This document shows, piece by piece, positions 11,483 through 22,466 of a stretch of 64,000 nt of DNA (its first letter is position 1; the number at the start of each line of letters is the position of its first letter). The position numbers and the translations under genes are program-made. This DNA comes from Nothopassalora personata (Eukaryota; Ascomycota; Dothideomycetes; Mycosphaerellales; Mycosphaerellaceae). The DNA is taken from positions 1,736,001 to 1,800,000 of the forward strand of contig CM066289.1 in NCBI GenBank assembly GCA_033816765.1, written 5' to 3'. The notes beneath the pieces are model-generated. The model did no database searches. It was given only the letters and a program-made list of their open reading frames with translations, and was not told the origin of the DNA.

Positions 11483-12502
11483 GGTCTGTTGAGCTGTCAC
11501 TTGTAAGTCTGATGATGTCGGAGGAGTGTTGGAGGCAGCGTGGCAATATTGGTGGTGTCATGCGTGGCAGAGGGATGTCGAAGGCGAGCGATGTGTGGCA
11601 GAAAGAGCGAGACTGATAGAATTCCGTGCGTTGTGCCAGTCATCATCGCAAAGTGTTTGCATTCACTCGACTATCCGAACCTGTAGTAGTGCTTTCAACG
11701 GTGGTCCCCCGAACAAACAGCGGGCATGCTCATCGCGCTTGTGTCACCGGCCCGCCGCTCGACATTCTCGCATCAGCAGCCAGTTATCATCGGGCGTAAT
11801 AAGAGACAAGACGGATCGAAAGTCCGGTATCGATACGTATTTAAATTGTGTCGCTGGGTTGGAGAAGATATGAAGGCGACTGCAGTAATTGGTACGAGAT
11901 CTTGGTGCAAGCACTATCGAACATGTTCACATGCAAGGCCAACTTCATGAAGCACCCCTACGTACTCATCTCAGCCTCTTCCTAGATAATAAGCCGAACT
12001 GCGGCGTAGATCGATTATAGGCGGTGCGCACTGTACACATCGCTATACAATATGGACAGCAGGATATGCGGTAGAATATCACCATTGCCTTTGTTATCTA
12101 CCCCTTTGTCTTGCCAAGGGTTTTGCAAAGATTAGCAACAGAAGCGAACAGCTTTCAGTCGACTCATTGTCTCATATCATGCTGCAGGTCAGGTCGTTCC
12201 CAAAAGAAGCTGAACGACACAAGACAGAGCCTGCCTGCATATTAGGCGTGGCATCTCGCCGCTTGTCTATTGCTGAGGTCGTCTGCTGTCTGTTGTGATG
12301 TGACGCTCTTTCGGCGATCGACACTTTGTGGTATAGATGGGAGACGGCAGAGCTCATGCTCAGAACATCCATAACCTTCCGCCGTACGAATTGCGGGTCT
12401 TCTCACAGTACCCGCAATGCTCTCTCCAGTTGTGGCGCTGTTGGCGACAACACAGGCGTAGCATATACGCCTGTTGCTGCTTCACAAGCTCTGGTGCTTA
12501 TA
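11483..12502. other. intergenic, no gene seen
   Basis: About 1 kb between the 5' end of the helicase and the 3' end of MRPL20. I see no supportable ORF, RNA gene or repeat; it probably contains the helicase promoter and the MRPL20 3' flank. Confidence 0.5.
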
Positions 12503-13156
12503 TCAAGCATCCATTCCCCACCGCTTCTTCCTCTCCTGCCTTGCGTCCCGAGCATCCCTCTTCCGCCGTCCCCACTTCGACTTTATCCGCTCCAGCTCCT
12601 TATCCTGCTCCTGCTTGATCTCCGGCGCCGAACAACATAGACTCACGAAGAATTGTGAGCAGTCGAACTTCTCGGCCAAACGCACTCTCGTCCATTGCCT
12701 AGGATCTTCCGCCCGTAACCTTCTGATCTCGTCGATTTCTGCCTGAGTCAGGTGGTACTTCTTCTCTTGTATAGGCCGTATAGGCTTGAGGGATGCTGCC
12801 GATGGGGCTGCAGCAGCTCGCTGTGCCGCTATTGACGCCAACACTCCTTGTGGTGCTGCTGGGGCATTTGCTGGAGTTGGCGCGGACGTGTGGAGCGCGC
12901 TTCGTGGATCTGACTTCGGTAGAAACTTGGTGGGTGTGTGATAGACATTGGGCGCGCTTGATGGAGGGTTGAAGATGATGTGGTCTCGTGCTTCTGTGGT
13001 ACTCGGCGCAAACGAGGGATCGAGTTTCACACGCAGCGCTTTTCGTGTCCGGCGGGCGGTTGCGACACTTCGTCGGCAGCTTTTGCAGACGAAAGCAGCG
13101 GCATCGGAGGAGATGATCGATGGCCGTAGGGGTTGGGCGAGTAGAGATGTGGCCAT
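12503..13156 (-). CDS. MRPL20: mitochondrial large-subunit ribosomal protein L20 (mL58)
   Basis: Fungal-specific component of the mitochondrial 54S subunit. From the ATG at 13156 it is 217 aa. The N-terminus (MATSLLAQPLRPS) is basic and hydroxylated, as expected for a mitochondrial targeting sequence, and is followed by a CxxC (FVCKSCRRS). The diagnostic C-terminal half contains YHLTQAEIDEIRRLRAEDP, then WTRVRLAEKFDCSQFFV, and ends in a highly basic KSKWGRRKRDARDARQERK tail. A second in-frame ATG at 13192 would add 12 residues; 13156 gives the better targeting peptide. No intron is needed. Confidence 0.85.
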   Translation of the reverse strand: MATSLLAQPLRPSIISSDAAAFVCKSCRRSVATARRTRKALRVKLDPSFAPSTTEARDHIIFNPPSSAPNVYHTPTKFLPKSDPRSALHTSAPTPANAPAAPQGVLASIAAQRAAAAPSAASLKPIRPIQEKKYHLTQAEIDEIRRLRAEDPRQWTRVRLAEKFDCSQFFVSLCCSAPEIKQEQDKELERIKSKWGRRKRDARDARQERKKRWGMDA

Positions 13157-13491
13157 TGTGTTGATCGCGTGATGCTGGTGTTGAGCACCCATCGACGTTG
13201 AAAGGAGCAGCAATTTTGGCCGGCGTCTCACATGCTAAGGCCGGAGTGCTGGGCTGGTCTAGCGAGACAGCACCTCCGCGGACACCACCGCCCGCTGGAC
13301 AACATGCAGCCTCGTCGGCCAGGGGCAGGAGCATCAGGAGCGTCAGAGACGACAGCGCGACGATTTCACATGCTAATTCGCTAACTAGACTCTGAATCAT
13401 GACGCGCTATTTACTGATGCATTCACACCTCATGAAGCCGAAGCTGGCTACTGAAGGCAAACATCTCTATCTCTCCTCACATCCCTCCCGT

Positions 13492-13818
13492 TCACCACCA
13501 GTACCTCACCGGGTACCTCGATCCCAAATCCCCCCAAGGATGCATCCCCCTCCCCTGCGCCATTCCTCCAAAGCTCATCAGGTTCCCACCCCGCTGAGCT
13601 TGAGCGTACATGTTTGCTTGCTGGGCTCCGGAGAAGGCTCTGACATTGTTGTGTGGTACCAGTCCATACGGCGTATATGTGCCATAGTTGTGTAGAGGCC
13701 ACGAGTGCGTTGTGCTGTAGGCATCGGGAGTAGCCTGCCACTGCCCGGCCATTCGAGCATTGATCAGGCCTCTTGTGTTGCGTGGGGGAAAGTCGGAGGA
13801 TTGGCTGAAGAAGGACAT
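13492..13818 (-). CDS. small conserved-looking hypothetical protein
   Basis: 108-aa single-exon protein starting MSFFSQSSDFPPRNTRG. The start is chosen because the ATG follows a C/A-rich leader (cactcaccacaataacgaaa-like) typical of fungal 5' UTRs. It is rich in Gly, Gln, Tyr and Met (AQAQRGGNLMSFGGMAQ) and ends in aromatic residues (YPVRYWW). There is no signal peptide, membrane span or known domain, and low-complexity composition suggests disorder. I do not recognise it; the clean leader and open frame are the main support. Confidence 0.5.
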   Translation of the reverse strand: MSFFSQSSDFPPRNTRGLINARMAGQWQATPDAYSTTHSWPLHNYGTYTPYGLVPHNNVRAFSGAQQANMYAQAQRGGNLMSFGGMAQGRGMHPWGDLGSRYPVRYWW

Positions 13819-14264
13819 TTTCGTTATTGTGGTGACGAGATGTTGGGGTTGGTTGATCGGGTGTTCAGGGTTCGCTGCTGTGATTGTTGGTAGGGAGGTG
13901 AAGTACTCATGTCTCGAGAGTTCTTTTATGCTGCGTTTGTGATGCAGTGAATAGAGGTTACATGACCTGTGATTCCTTGAAGCTTGCAAATTGGTGGTGA
14001 TGGCTGGTCACTACGTCTTTCCACGAAATGTTCACGGCTCAATCGACGTTGTGCACGTTCTGCTCCTGAGCCGGTGGCTACTTCGCCATTGTTCCTGACA
14101 TAGGCGACACATCTTGAGGCATTCCCCATGAGTATCTGCGGAGTAAAGCCTTTCAATCTTCCATGTGGTTTCAAAGATGCCGCCGGAGCTGCTATTGCCA
14201 CGTTTGGCAGCCGCTCGACCGTCGCTCGCCATGATGACACAAGCGTGTGAGCTGGGAAGGCGTA
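13819..14264. other. intergenic, no gene seen
   Basis: Between the small hypothetical gene and the 3' end of the lactonase gene. Only short overlapping open frames without recognisable features. Confidence 0.5.
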
Positions 14265-15308
14265 TCATGAGCCCAGCTGGTATGCCTCAATCGCAGTACC
14301 ACTCCATACACGATGACGATCCTGATCAGTGAGCTGATACTCACTGTCACTCAGCATGTACTCAACAACGTCCCTCCAACACACCCACGAGTCCTCTTGC
14401 CTTGGCCCTTTGAGATTACACACAGGCCAGTCACTGCCGAACATGACCCGACTCGCACTGAAGCAAGCGAACACATGCGCAACCCAATGTTTCAGATGCT
14501 GCGCGATATTCGCAGTTCCAACCAGAGCTTCGGGCAGTTCACTGAATGCTCCAGACAGCTTCATATACGCCGTCGAACAACGCGACATCGTCTCAATAGC
14601 TCTACGCCAACGAACATATCCTGCGCCATATTCCTGAAAGTCCGGTTTGCACAAGTGATTGAGGATGAGGACGACTTTTGATCCTTCCGGGACGCCTTGA
14701 TGCGCTGCTGACATAGCCTTGGCAAAGGCCTCAAGTTGCCATACGCCGCCTGAGCGTTGATCGACTCCCACGTCGAAGGAGTATCCCCTCTTGCCGAGGG
14801 TCTTGAGGTTGTTGATGAAATTACTACCAGAAACCAGATCAACGAACTTCTTCTCATCGTGAATAGCCTGGAGGAGAAATCGGAACCCCTTGACACGCCG
14901 CCACGTCTCTGGTCCAGCAGCTTCTTCCGCCAATCTGAGCCAGTCCTCCAGAACTGCGGGAGGCTGATTCATAGGTGCCCAAGCGACTATCGCCTTCAGG
15001 ATCTTGCTGTCACGCTCACCGTAAGCACCCTCGACGATGTTGCGCAGAAATCTGATCTCATCCAGAGGGTTCTTGGCCCATTCTGATACAGCTCCAGAGG
15101 GTTCAGAGAAGCGAACATCGGTTTCGACGTAGACGACTCCTTCTATGTGGGACTGGGGAGTGCCTTGTTGCGAAGCTTGATGGTAGTCGGCTAGAACATG
15201 CTCTTTTGCTAGCGGCATGTCTGGTATCATCCATGAGTGACCCTCTTCGTTCGCCATACTAGCGGGCCAGAGATGGATGTGGCTGTCGATGATGGTTTGG
15301 GTGGCCAT
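14265..15308 (-). CDS. LRA2: L-rhamnono-gamma-lactonase-type amidohydrolase
   Basis: 347-aa member of the amidohydrolase-2 (TIM-barrel metal hydrolase) family. Metal-binding signatures are visible: the N-terminal HxH (DSHIHLWP, residues about 8-15), a mid-chain histidine in LILNHLCKP, and the C-terminal catalytic Asp in MFGSDWPVCNL. In fungi this family includes the lactonase that opens L-rhamnono-1,4-lactone to L-rhamnonate. The assignment to rhamnose is supported by the divergent neighbour, an SDR resembling L-rhamnose 1-dehydrogenase, the preceding step. The ATG at 15308 is used because it places the HxH strand at the very start, as in relatives. Closely related lactonases of other sugars cannot be excluded. 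Confidence 0.75.
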   Translation of the reverse strand: MATQTIIDSHIHLWPASMANEEGHSWMIPDMPLAKEHVLADYHQASQQGTPQSHIEGVVYVETDVRFSEPSGAVSEWAKNPLDEIRFLRNIVEGAYGERDSKILKAIVAWAPMNQPPAVLEDWLRLAEEAAGPETWRRVKGFRFLLQAIHDEKKFVDLVSGSNFINNLKTLGKRGYSFDVGVDQRSGGVWQLEAFAKAMSAAHQGVPEGSKVVLILNHLCKPDFQEYGAGYVRWRRAIETMSRCSTAYMKLSGAFSELPEALVGTANIAQHLKHWVAHVFACFSASRVMFGSDWPVCNLKGPRQEDSWVCWRDVVEYMLSDSEYQLTDQDRHRVWSGTAIEAYQLGS

Positions 15309-15681
15309 GATGCCAGACTTCGCACCTTCCTCGTACTTGAGTGCCTGTACCTGGTCGCTGTGTCTTGGACGACGCCACTGGACGTAGCATTCGCTGGGTA
15401 TCTTGTCTGCGTGGCAGGTCACGATATCAGTCTTCCGGTTTACAAACGGGTTCAGCAGTATTCAGCAGTGCACTGAAGCTTGGTGAGATGATTGTGCCGA
15501 GCTCGCTGCTTGCTGTCCCGAAGCAGCTCCCCACTTCTGCACTTCTAGACAGCTCCGACCATGGATGGTGCTTTCGAATGTGGCGCGTACTTGCTGGCCA
15601 ACGCGTGGGCTGCTCGTATCTAGGAGAGAAAGCTTTGAAAGTTCATCGCATATCAGCATCCGTCTAACTCGTCGTCCAAGC
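15309..15681. promoter_or_regulatory. shared divergent promoter of LRA2 and LRA1
   Basis: 373 bp separate the two start codons, so one intergenic region must drive both genes. This fits co-induction by L-rhamnose or its products. I could not name a specific operator. Confidence 0.45.
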
Positions 15682-16511
15682 ATGGCCCAGCTGCTGCCAG
15701 GAAAGGTGGCTGCCATCACAGGCGCAGTGACAGGCATTGGAAAAGCAATCGCCATCGATTATATCAAGCACGGAGCGTCTGTGGCCGTAAACTATTACCC
15801 AGACGACAAATCCCAACAGCAATACGAAGACCTGAAGAAGGAAATCGGCGCACATGATAAGCTCATCGGCGTGCCGGGCGACATAACGAAGCCAGAAACT
15901 GGGCAAGAATTGGTGAAGCAAGCAGTGGAGAAGTTCGGAAGACTAGATGTCTTCGTGAGCAACGCTGGCGTGTGCCAGTTCGCAGACTTCTTGACGTACG
16001 ACTCACCGCGAGTACTTGCAGTACGAAAATGGCTGACGCTGTGTTCAGTATATCGCCAGATCTCGTCAACCAGACAATCTCCACAAACTTGAATGGCGCA
16101 TTCTTCGCAGTACAAGCTGCTGCGCAGCAGATGGCGAAGCAAGAGCCCCAGGGAGGCAGCATAATCGGCATATCGTCCATTTCAGCACTCGTAGGTGGAG
16201 CGGGTCAGACACACTACACGCCGACAAAAGCAGGCGTGCTTTCTCTGATGCAGAGTACGGCCTGCGCTCTCGGGAAGCATGGTATCAGGTGCAACGCACT
16301 GCTTCCGGGGACGATCCGGACGCAGTTGAACGACGAAGATCTTGCAGATGAGGAGAAGAGGAGGTATATGGAAGCGCGGATACCGCTTGGCCGGCTGGGA
16401 AGAACAAAGGACTTGGCCGGTCCAGCAGTCTTCCTGGCGAGTGACTTGAGCGAGTATGTGACGGGTGCGCAGCTGCTGGTCGATGGAGGTCTTTTTGTGA
16501 ATCTGCAATGA
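15682..16511 (+). CDS. LRA1: L-rhamnose 1-dehydrogenase-like SDR
   Basis: Classical short-chain dehydrogenase, 258 aa, two exons: 15682-15995 and 16049-16511. The 53-bp intron has a GTACGA donor, a GCTGAC branch site and a TTCAG acceptor. Seen motifs: nucleotide-binding AITGAVTGIGKA (a variant of TGxxxGxG), the NAGV strand end, catalytic Ser in GISSISAL, and YTPTKAG (YxxxK). Fungal L-rhamnose dehydrogenases oxidise rhamnose to the lactone using NAD(P)+. The specificity is inferred from the head-to-head lactonase gene. Its stop lies only 7 bp from the stop of the convergent ROK1 gene, so the transcripts probably overlap. Confidence 0.75.
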
Positions 16512-16518
16512 TCGGAAT

Positions 16519-18684
16519 TCAGTCGAAGCCACCAAAGTCAGATTCGTCGCCTGCATCGGAAAGTGCGGTCTCCTGCCTGTTACGGCTTCCCACAATAGCG
16601 CCCTTTTTCTTGTTCTCTTCCTTGCGCAGAAAACCAGGCTTGGTGCTGATTCTAGACTTCCTTGCTGCTCTCGGATCCTTTTGCGCGCGCCGTGTCATTC
16701 TCGTCTCCACGCCACGCTTCTTGAGGTCTTGCTTTGCCTTCTTGCTCAAAGTTGGTAGCGTGTCGAGCAGCCAGGATTGCACACCTTCCGCTGTATCCGA
16801 CTCTGGGGTGCCCCTCCGCTTGTGTGCAGCCGCGACCAGGTTCGCGATTGGCTTCAGGTACGGAATGTCCTCTTTGCTGTAGAGAGTGACAGCAACGCCT
16901 CCTTCTCGTCCAGCTCGTCCCGTTCTTCCGATACGATGCACATATGCTGCGCTTGAAGTTGGTATGTCATAGTTGACCACGCCATTGACGCCGCGAAAGT
17001 CAACGCCTCGTGAGAGAAGATCGGTAGTGATGAGGATCCAGATTTCGCCCTTTCTAAACCCTGTCATTACGTTACTCCTGGCAGTATCCGACAGGTCAGA
17101 GTGAAGAACGGCTATACGACTGATCCCTCCTGCTTCCGCCGGGATATCATACACAAGCTCGGCATGAAGTGCAACAGCACGCTCGATGGTCTGCGTGAAG
17201 ACCAGAAATGGCGGCAAAAGTGGGGCCCCAACGTCTTTCGACGTTGCTGCTGGGTGCAACAGCTGACGCAGGCCCATAAGCTTTCCTTGTTCTGACGCGG
17301 CATATACAAGTCTGTGTTGGACATTCGGAACTGCTGAGTCTTTGAGACCAACGACTAGTCGCATAAGTGGCGCAGCGACCAGATCTGACTCTTGAGAACC
17401 ATGTGCGAGACGAGCATCAATTGTTGAGCGAGCCAGCTCTTCAATGTTACTCCCCATTGTTGCAGACCATAGGCTGACATGCATCGACCCTTGCGGAAGG
17501 CTGTTCCAAATGGAGAGAGTCTGGTCCCGAAACAGTGGATCCAGAAGCACGTCGGCTTCGTCAAGGACCAGGTGCTGTATATCTGATAGAACTGCCGTGT
17601 CCACTTCGCAAGCATCCTTGACGGCACTGGCCAGAATTCCTGGCGTGGCAACCAAGATATCAGACTTGAGCACCGTCTCGCTGCCGCCTTGAGCCTCATC
17701 CTGTCCTGCCGATATATCCACTGTCTGTGTCGCTAGCTTCATGCCCTTGCGAACCTGTGTGACCCGGATGCCTGTGCCTTGCGCTAGCTTCCTGCCTTCG
17801 TTGGAGATTTGCGAGGCCAGTTCTTTGGTCGGCGCCAAGATGATGGCGGAGACCTTCTTGCGAGCATCTCGAGAGGCCTTGTGTCTAGCTCTGCTAATAT
17901 CATGAATCAAAGGTATCATGAATGCTAGGGTCTTACCACTACCCGTCGGTGCTACAGTGAGCAGATCAATCTTGCCTCGGCGCAAAGGAGCCTTCGACAA
18001 TTCAGTTGAAGATAGATAGCTGTTCGACTCATCGAGACAGAGCGGGAGTGCTGCCATCTGCACCTCTGTTGGTGTGCTATAACCCTGCTCCTCGATGTTC
18101 GCAGCCAGCCGATTCGACAGTCCGTACTCTGATTTGAGCTCCGCAAAGGACTGCAGAGGTCGTGGGAACACGGATATCTTCTCAGTCCTCCCTAGCTTTG
18201 TCTTCTTTTTCTCTACCCCGTCTCGCTTGACCTTTTTCAGCGGAGCGGCCTTGATCCAGGTGACCTTCAGGTTGTGCTTCTGCAACAGTTCTTTGCGCTC
18301 ACTCTCGGACATGACTGCTGAAGGGCTCCTCCCAGATTGCGATTCGCCAGTGACATGCCCCGGAAGGTCGTCATCTTCATCACTGATGCCATTGTCGCTA
18401 CCATTGTCGCTACCATCGTTCCTTGGTCTTGGCTGGTCGCTCGTCGTCCACGCCGTCGTGAGACTGTCACCACCAAAAAATTCTAGCTCGGCCGGTTCGT
18501 GGACTTTCCCGTGTGCTCTCTTGCGCTTTTTGGAGCCGCTCGCACTGTTGCCTTGTTCGTCATTGCCCTTCGAATGTACCTGTGGCTGCGCACGTGCGCC
18601 GCTCGAGGGAGTGCTGTGCTGCTGTCGTGAGGCGTCGCCCTTGGAAAGCTTCGTCGACCGCGACAACAGCTTGAACGGATCCAT
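16519..18684 (-). CDS. ROK1: DEAD-box RNA helicase Rok1/DDX52
   Basis: 721-aa intronless helicase of the nucleolar ribosome-assembly type. The N-terminus MDPFKLLSRSTKL and a following ELEFFGGDS segment are characteristic of Rok1. Core motifs in order: GYSTPTEVQMAALP (Q motif region), VAPTGSGKTLAF (about 245), APTKELASQI (Ia), LDEADVLLD (II), WSATMGSN (III), ITTDLLSRGVDF (V), and HRIGRTGRAGREG (VI). Basic extensions at both ends fit RNA binding and nucleolar location. In yeast the orthologue acts in 18S rRNA processing in the small-subunit processome. The open frame is fully intact. Confidence 0.92.
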   Translation of the reverse strand: MDPFKLLSRSTKLSKGDASRQQHSTPSSGARAQPQVHSKGNDEQGNSASGSKKRKRAHGKVHEPAELEFFGGDSLTTAWTTSDQPRPRNDGSDNGSDNGISDEDDDLPGHVTGESQSGRSPSAVMSESERKELLQKHNLKVTWIKAAPLKKVKRDGVEKKKTKLGRTEKISVFPRPLQSFAELKSEYGLSNRLAANIEEQGYSTPTEVQMAALPLCLDESNSYLSSTELSKAPLRRGKIDLLTVAPTGSGKTLAFMIPLIHDISRARHKASRDARKKVSAIILAPTKELASQISNEGRKLAQGTGIRVTQVRKGMKLATQTVDISAGQDEAQGGSETVLKSDILVATPGILASAVKDACEVDTAVLSDIQHLVLDEADVLLDPLFRDQTLSIWNSLPQGSMHVSLWSATMGSNIEELARSTIDARLAHGSQESDLVAAPLMRLVVGLKDSAVPNVQHRLVYAASEQGKLMGLRQLLHPAATSKDVGAPLLPPFLVFTQTIERAVALHAELVYDIPAEAGGISRIAVLHSDLSDTARSNVMTGFRKGEIWILITTDLLSRGVDFRGVNGVVNYDIPTSSAAYVHRIGRTGRAGREGGVAVTLYSKEDIPYLKPIANLVAAAHKRRGTPESDTAEGVQSWLLDTLPTLSKKAKQDLKKRGVETRMTRRAQKDPRAARKSRISTKPGFLRKEENKKKGAIVGSRNRQETALSDAGDESDFGGFD

Positions 18685-18875
18685 CGTGCAGACAAGACGT
18701 GACAGAGTCCACGAGAGAAGGAAATTTAGTTAGTAACTTGATTAAATTAGCGTTGATCGGCGGCCGTCAGCACTTTTCGGCTCGTCCGCGGAAGATGCCG
18801 CGATGCTCCTGGTTTTTGTCGACAGCTCTCTGAAGCATTGATACTCGCAGCTATCACCATCGCCCACACACAGCC
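18685..18875. promoter_or_regulatory. shared divergent promoter of ROK1 and ATP20
   Basis: Only 191 bp separate the start codons of the two divergent housekeeping genes, so the promoter must be bidirectional. No specific site named. Confidence 0.4.
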
Positions 18876-19625
18876 ATGGCATCTCCGCTCCTCCCCCGCC
18901 TGGCCCTCCGACAGTCGTCGCGACTGCTCATTCAGCGACGCGCCGCCTCCACCACCTCGCAAGCGACACAAGCTGCCTCCAAAGGCGCAACCGCGGCCAA
19001 GGAGACTGCCCAGAGCACCGTCTCCAAGGCGCAAGAAGGCCTCTCCAAGGTCACCAGCTCTGCCGGCCCAGCGCTGAGTAAGGCTGCCGCCTCTGCCTCG
19101 AATGCCGTGTCGAACGTGGGCGGGCGCACTGGCGCGGCGATCAACTGGGTGAAAGGTGGGCATTGAGCTTGCGCAGGACATTGGACCCGGTTAGCTGACT
19201 GGTGTCAAGGCCTCATCCCGCACGTCGTGTACTATGGCAAGGTAGCCGGAGAGCTGGGCAGGATCATCTACACTGGCCGTGGCATGCAGCCGCCGTAAGC
19301 GCATTTGAGGGGGTCAACGCATAATCATCCATTGACAAGACATAGGTCTACGCAAACAGTGCAATCATATCTGGCACAGGTCACCAATGCTGTACGCAAC
19401 CCACAAGCGCTAGGGTCGCAAGCCGCCAAGACCGCTGAGAGGTCCGCGGAGACCGTTATCAACAACCCACAGTCCTTCCTCGCGAGAGTAAGAGACCTCG
19501 ATGCCGCTACCTTGACAACTGTCGGTGTCGTGACTGCTGAGACCATTGGGTTCTTCTCGATCGGCGAGATCCTTGGCCGCCTCAAGATTGTGGGATACAG
19601 GGGCAGCCACGGCGAGCACCACTAG
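18876..19625 (+). CDS. ATP20: mitochondrial ATP synthase subunit g
   Basis: 214-aa protein built from three exons: 18876-19155, 19210-19294 and 19346-19625. Introns are 54 bp and 51 bp; the first uses GTGGGC and a CAAG acceptor, the second GTAAGC and ATAG. The N-terminus (MASPLLPRLALRQSSRLL) is a typical mitochondrial presequence and is followed by an Ala/Ser/Lys-rich linker. The conserved domain includes VKGLIPHVVYYGKVAGEL across the first junction. The C-terminal membrane segment TVGVVTAETIGFFSIGEILG contains the GxxxG-like dimerisation helix. Subunit g promotes dimerisation of the F1Fo complex in cristae. All three exons join in frame. Confidence 0.88.
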
Positions 19626-21057
19626 AGATGAGGAGGAGCAGACCAGATGCGAAAAGCTGCGCCAGCACTTGTCCTCTTGGGTGGGAATAAACTGCGTAAT
19701 GTACCCCTCAAGCAGGAATACGCTCAGACCTACGAGAGTGCGTTTGCTTTTGTGCATAACCCCCAGTGTCTTTACCACTAGATCTCATTATCAGCAGTTG
19801 CGGGTGCATCCATGGACAGACGAAAGCCGTAACCCGCACTTCCCTTTGACGATGTAGCGGTCGTACGCTCAGTGCTGCTGAAGTTGTCCGGGCAGTGCAG
19901 AGCCTCCAAAAAGCGCTTCGCACGGACGCGCGGCCGTCTCCGACTTCATCCTCAAATGGCAGGGTGCTGACTTTACAACGAAGAATCTAACTCACTCCTC
20001 GCAGGACTAGTTTGTCAACAACTCATCATCACATGAGTCGCTGAGACACCGCATACTTCTGCGTTCATGACCTCGTCATTGTCGTTCGTCGTCAACCCGT
20101 GCGCGCTTGCACAAAACTAAGTGGCCCACGATGTTCAGCATATTCGACGGCAGAACTCGGCTGCTGATTTTGTCCGCTCACAACGTCCAACACTTAGGTG
20201 GATGCCGCTATAGCCACTACATAGGCCACCTCTGGCATCGACAGAAACCGGGCTCTTTCGTCTCTGCGACGCGTTTCAGGCCGAGGATTACACGACCAGT
20301 GGAAGAGACAAATTGCTTGTCCCGGAACAGAGAACGGATGCCATGATACCGGGCGTCACACTAGGAAAGCGAGCTTCTCGCGAAGAGCTCGACAGACGAA
20401 TATTCAGATGAAGTGAGCTGCACGTAGTCAGTGTGAGTACAATCCTCGCAAACCATCAGCTTGCTAAACACCCTCCGCAGTCACAGGGTAATCCACCTCG
20501 AGGGATTTGTCATCACCAAAACATCCACCAGCAGGTAGCGGGACATGGATCACTTCCGAGACTTAATGAATGCAAGTGCGCGAACTGTTAGGTCCTCCCA
20601 GGAGACAAAACAAGCAGGAGCAGGCCCAAGCTGAAGGCGTCTCTACGTGGCGTGCTGTTGCCAACCTGACAAGGATGCCGTCGGGTGGCTGCGTAGATGA
20701 GGAAAGCAGAAGAGCGCGAAAGGCGCAAGCGACGTGGCCGAGAGACAGTCCATGCCACTCTCACCAGAAGCAGCTATCTTCTTGAAGACATGACCGCAAT
20801 AGGCAACGCCACTGGTACACCGCAATGCAGCCTAAACCTTAAAGACGATGCCTTGCAATGCACTGACTCTACTTTGTACCTACGTCTTCCGCCCTGAAAC
20901 AGATCCCATCTCCATCATATGCGTAGGAAGTGTGATCCGGCGGCAACGAGCGCTTGCGGATCTGAAGCCGACAAGCATAGCGATCTGCACCTGCAGCATA
21001 TCGATCTCGTAGGCGTTGTGCGACTCGTCACATCAAAGCCTCGCTGCAGCAGATTGG

Positions 21058-21169
21058 CACAAATGCTGCCACAGTTCATAATAATCACCCAGAGCTCATA
21101 TTCACACGAGTCCACAAATGCCGCCACTGTTCATGATTTAATCACCCAGGGCTCTTGTTCACACGAGTC
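21058..21169. repeat. two-copy tandem duplication, about 56 bp
   Basis: Copy 1 (21058-21112) and copy 2 (21113-21169) both start cacaaatgc and end ttcacacgagtc, with scattered substitutions and a 2-bp length difference. Confidence 0.7.
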
Positions 21170-22427
21170 TGCACGTGTCACCATGGCGAGATCATTCGGC
21201 ATGCACGCCGAACGTGACTCTCGCAGCAAGACGAAATCTTTTCGCCGGATGAGAGAGCTTCACAATAGCCGTGGCTTCAGAGCCGCGGAACCGCTCCCCA
21301 AACGCTGGCAGTGGGTCCCACTGCTACCCTTGTAGCTTGACACGAGAGGCGACGCGCGGAAGGAAGCAAGACTGGTGGCTCAACGCTTTCGCAACAATTA
21401 TTGGCACTTCTCCGTTAAGCTCCAGCAGGACGAGCTGCGCACCATCGACGCAAAGATTGCGCAACAATATCATCGCGGAGGCAGGCATGTAAACGTAGCG
21501 GCACGGGGAAGACATTCCACCCGCCATGATCAACTGCACATACAGTATCTAAAGCCCATGTCACTACTAGCATTGTTCATGCGAAGAGCACGATGCAATC
21601 AAAGCTGTACAAATTGCATCTGGGCGATGCCAAGCTGCAGCGGCAACGGCGGAGACGGCCACTTTGACGTCAATGATGTAGGGCATTCAATGCTCCAGGC
21701 TCAAGCAGAAGGACCGCAAAACCACAAAGTACGAATGCGTTGTATCGGTTGTATCGCTCGATCAAGACACATGTAGACGGACGCACCTAGTGTGCATTAG
21801 AAGGATATGTGGCTGCAAGCCTGGGATCACCAGCTCCACAGGGATTACATTCCCATTGCTCGACGCGCACGTCGTGGGATCGCAGGGCACCCTCATAGCA
21901 AATTCATACTCATTTCGGAAGGCAGCGTGGTCAGCGCGGTTAGGCTACGAAAGATTATCGAGCATCGATAAAATAGCATTGCTTACAACATGTGTCAACC
22001 TCAACGCTATGGATTGCGCGCACTCTAACAGGGAGATACGTACCTAAGACGAGGGTGGTGGTGAAGCTTTTTGTGTTCGCTCGCGCTGTACGGCGCTAGG
22101 AGGAACTTGGAAGTCGTCATTAGCAGGTGTGGATGTTCCCGGCCGCACTCTACCACAGTCCACGGCGCAGCTAATCATCGTCGATAACTCTCGAAGGAAG
22201 TAGCATGTCTCACCCTCAACGCCTTTTCGCCGGCAGCTGGGCAGGTGGGTGTTGAGCATCAGTGGCCGGCGGCGAGTGCAAGCTGCACTGTGTTTCCTGA
22301 ATAGCACAGTAGGGAAGCCGCCGTAGACTAGCGACAATCTCGCTCAATAACGGCGCTCGTGCATGCTCGTGTTTTGCGGCGTTGCTTTAGCCGAGCGAAG
22401 ACATCCGTGATTTTTGCCGCCGGCCCA

Positions 22428-22466
22428 GAGCCAGCCCGCCAGCCAGCCCGCCAGCCAGCCAGAACA
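22428..22466. repeat. simple repeat of ccagcccg/ccag units
   Basis: Repeated ccagcccgccag words in a non-coding stretch. No function evident. Confidence 0.6.

Noticed and set aside
12699..13400. 233-codon minus-strand frame overlapping MRPL20
   Set aside because: Overlaps the well-supported MRPL20 frame and has no features of its own.
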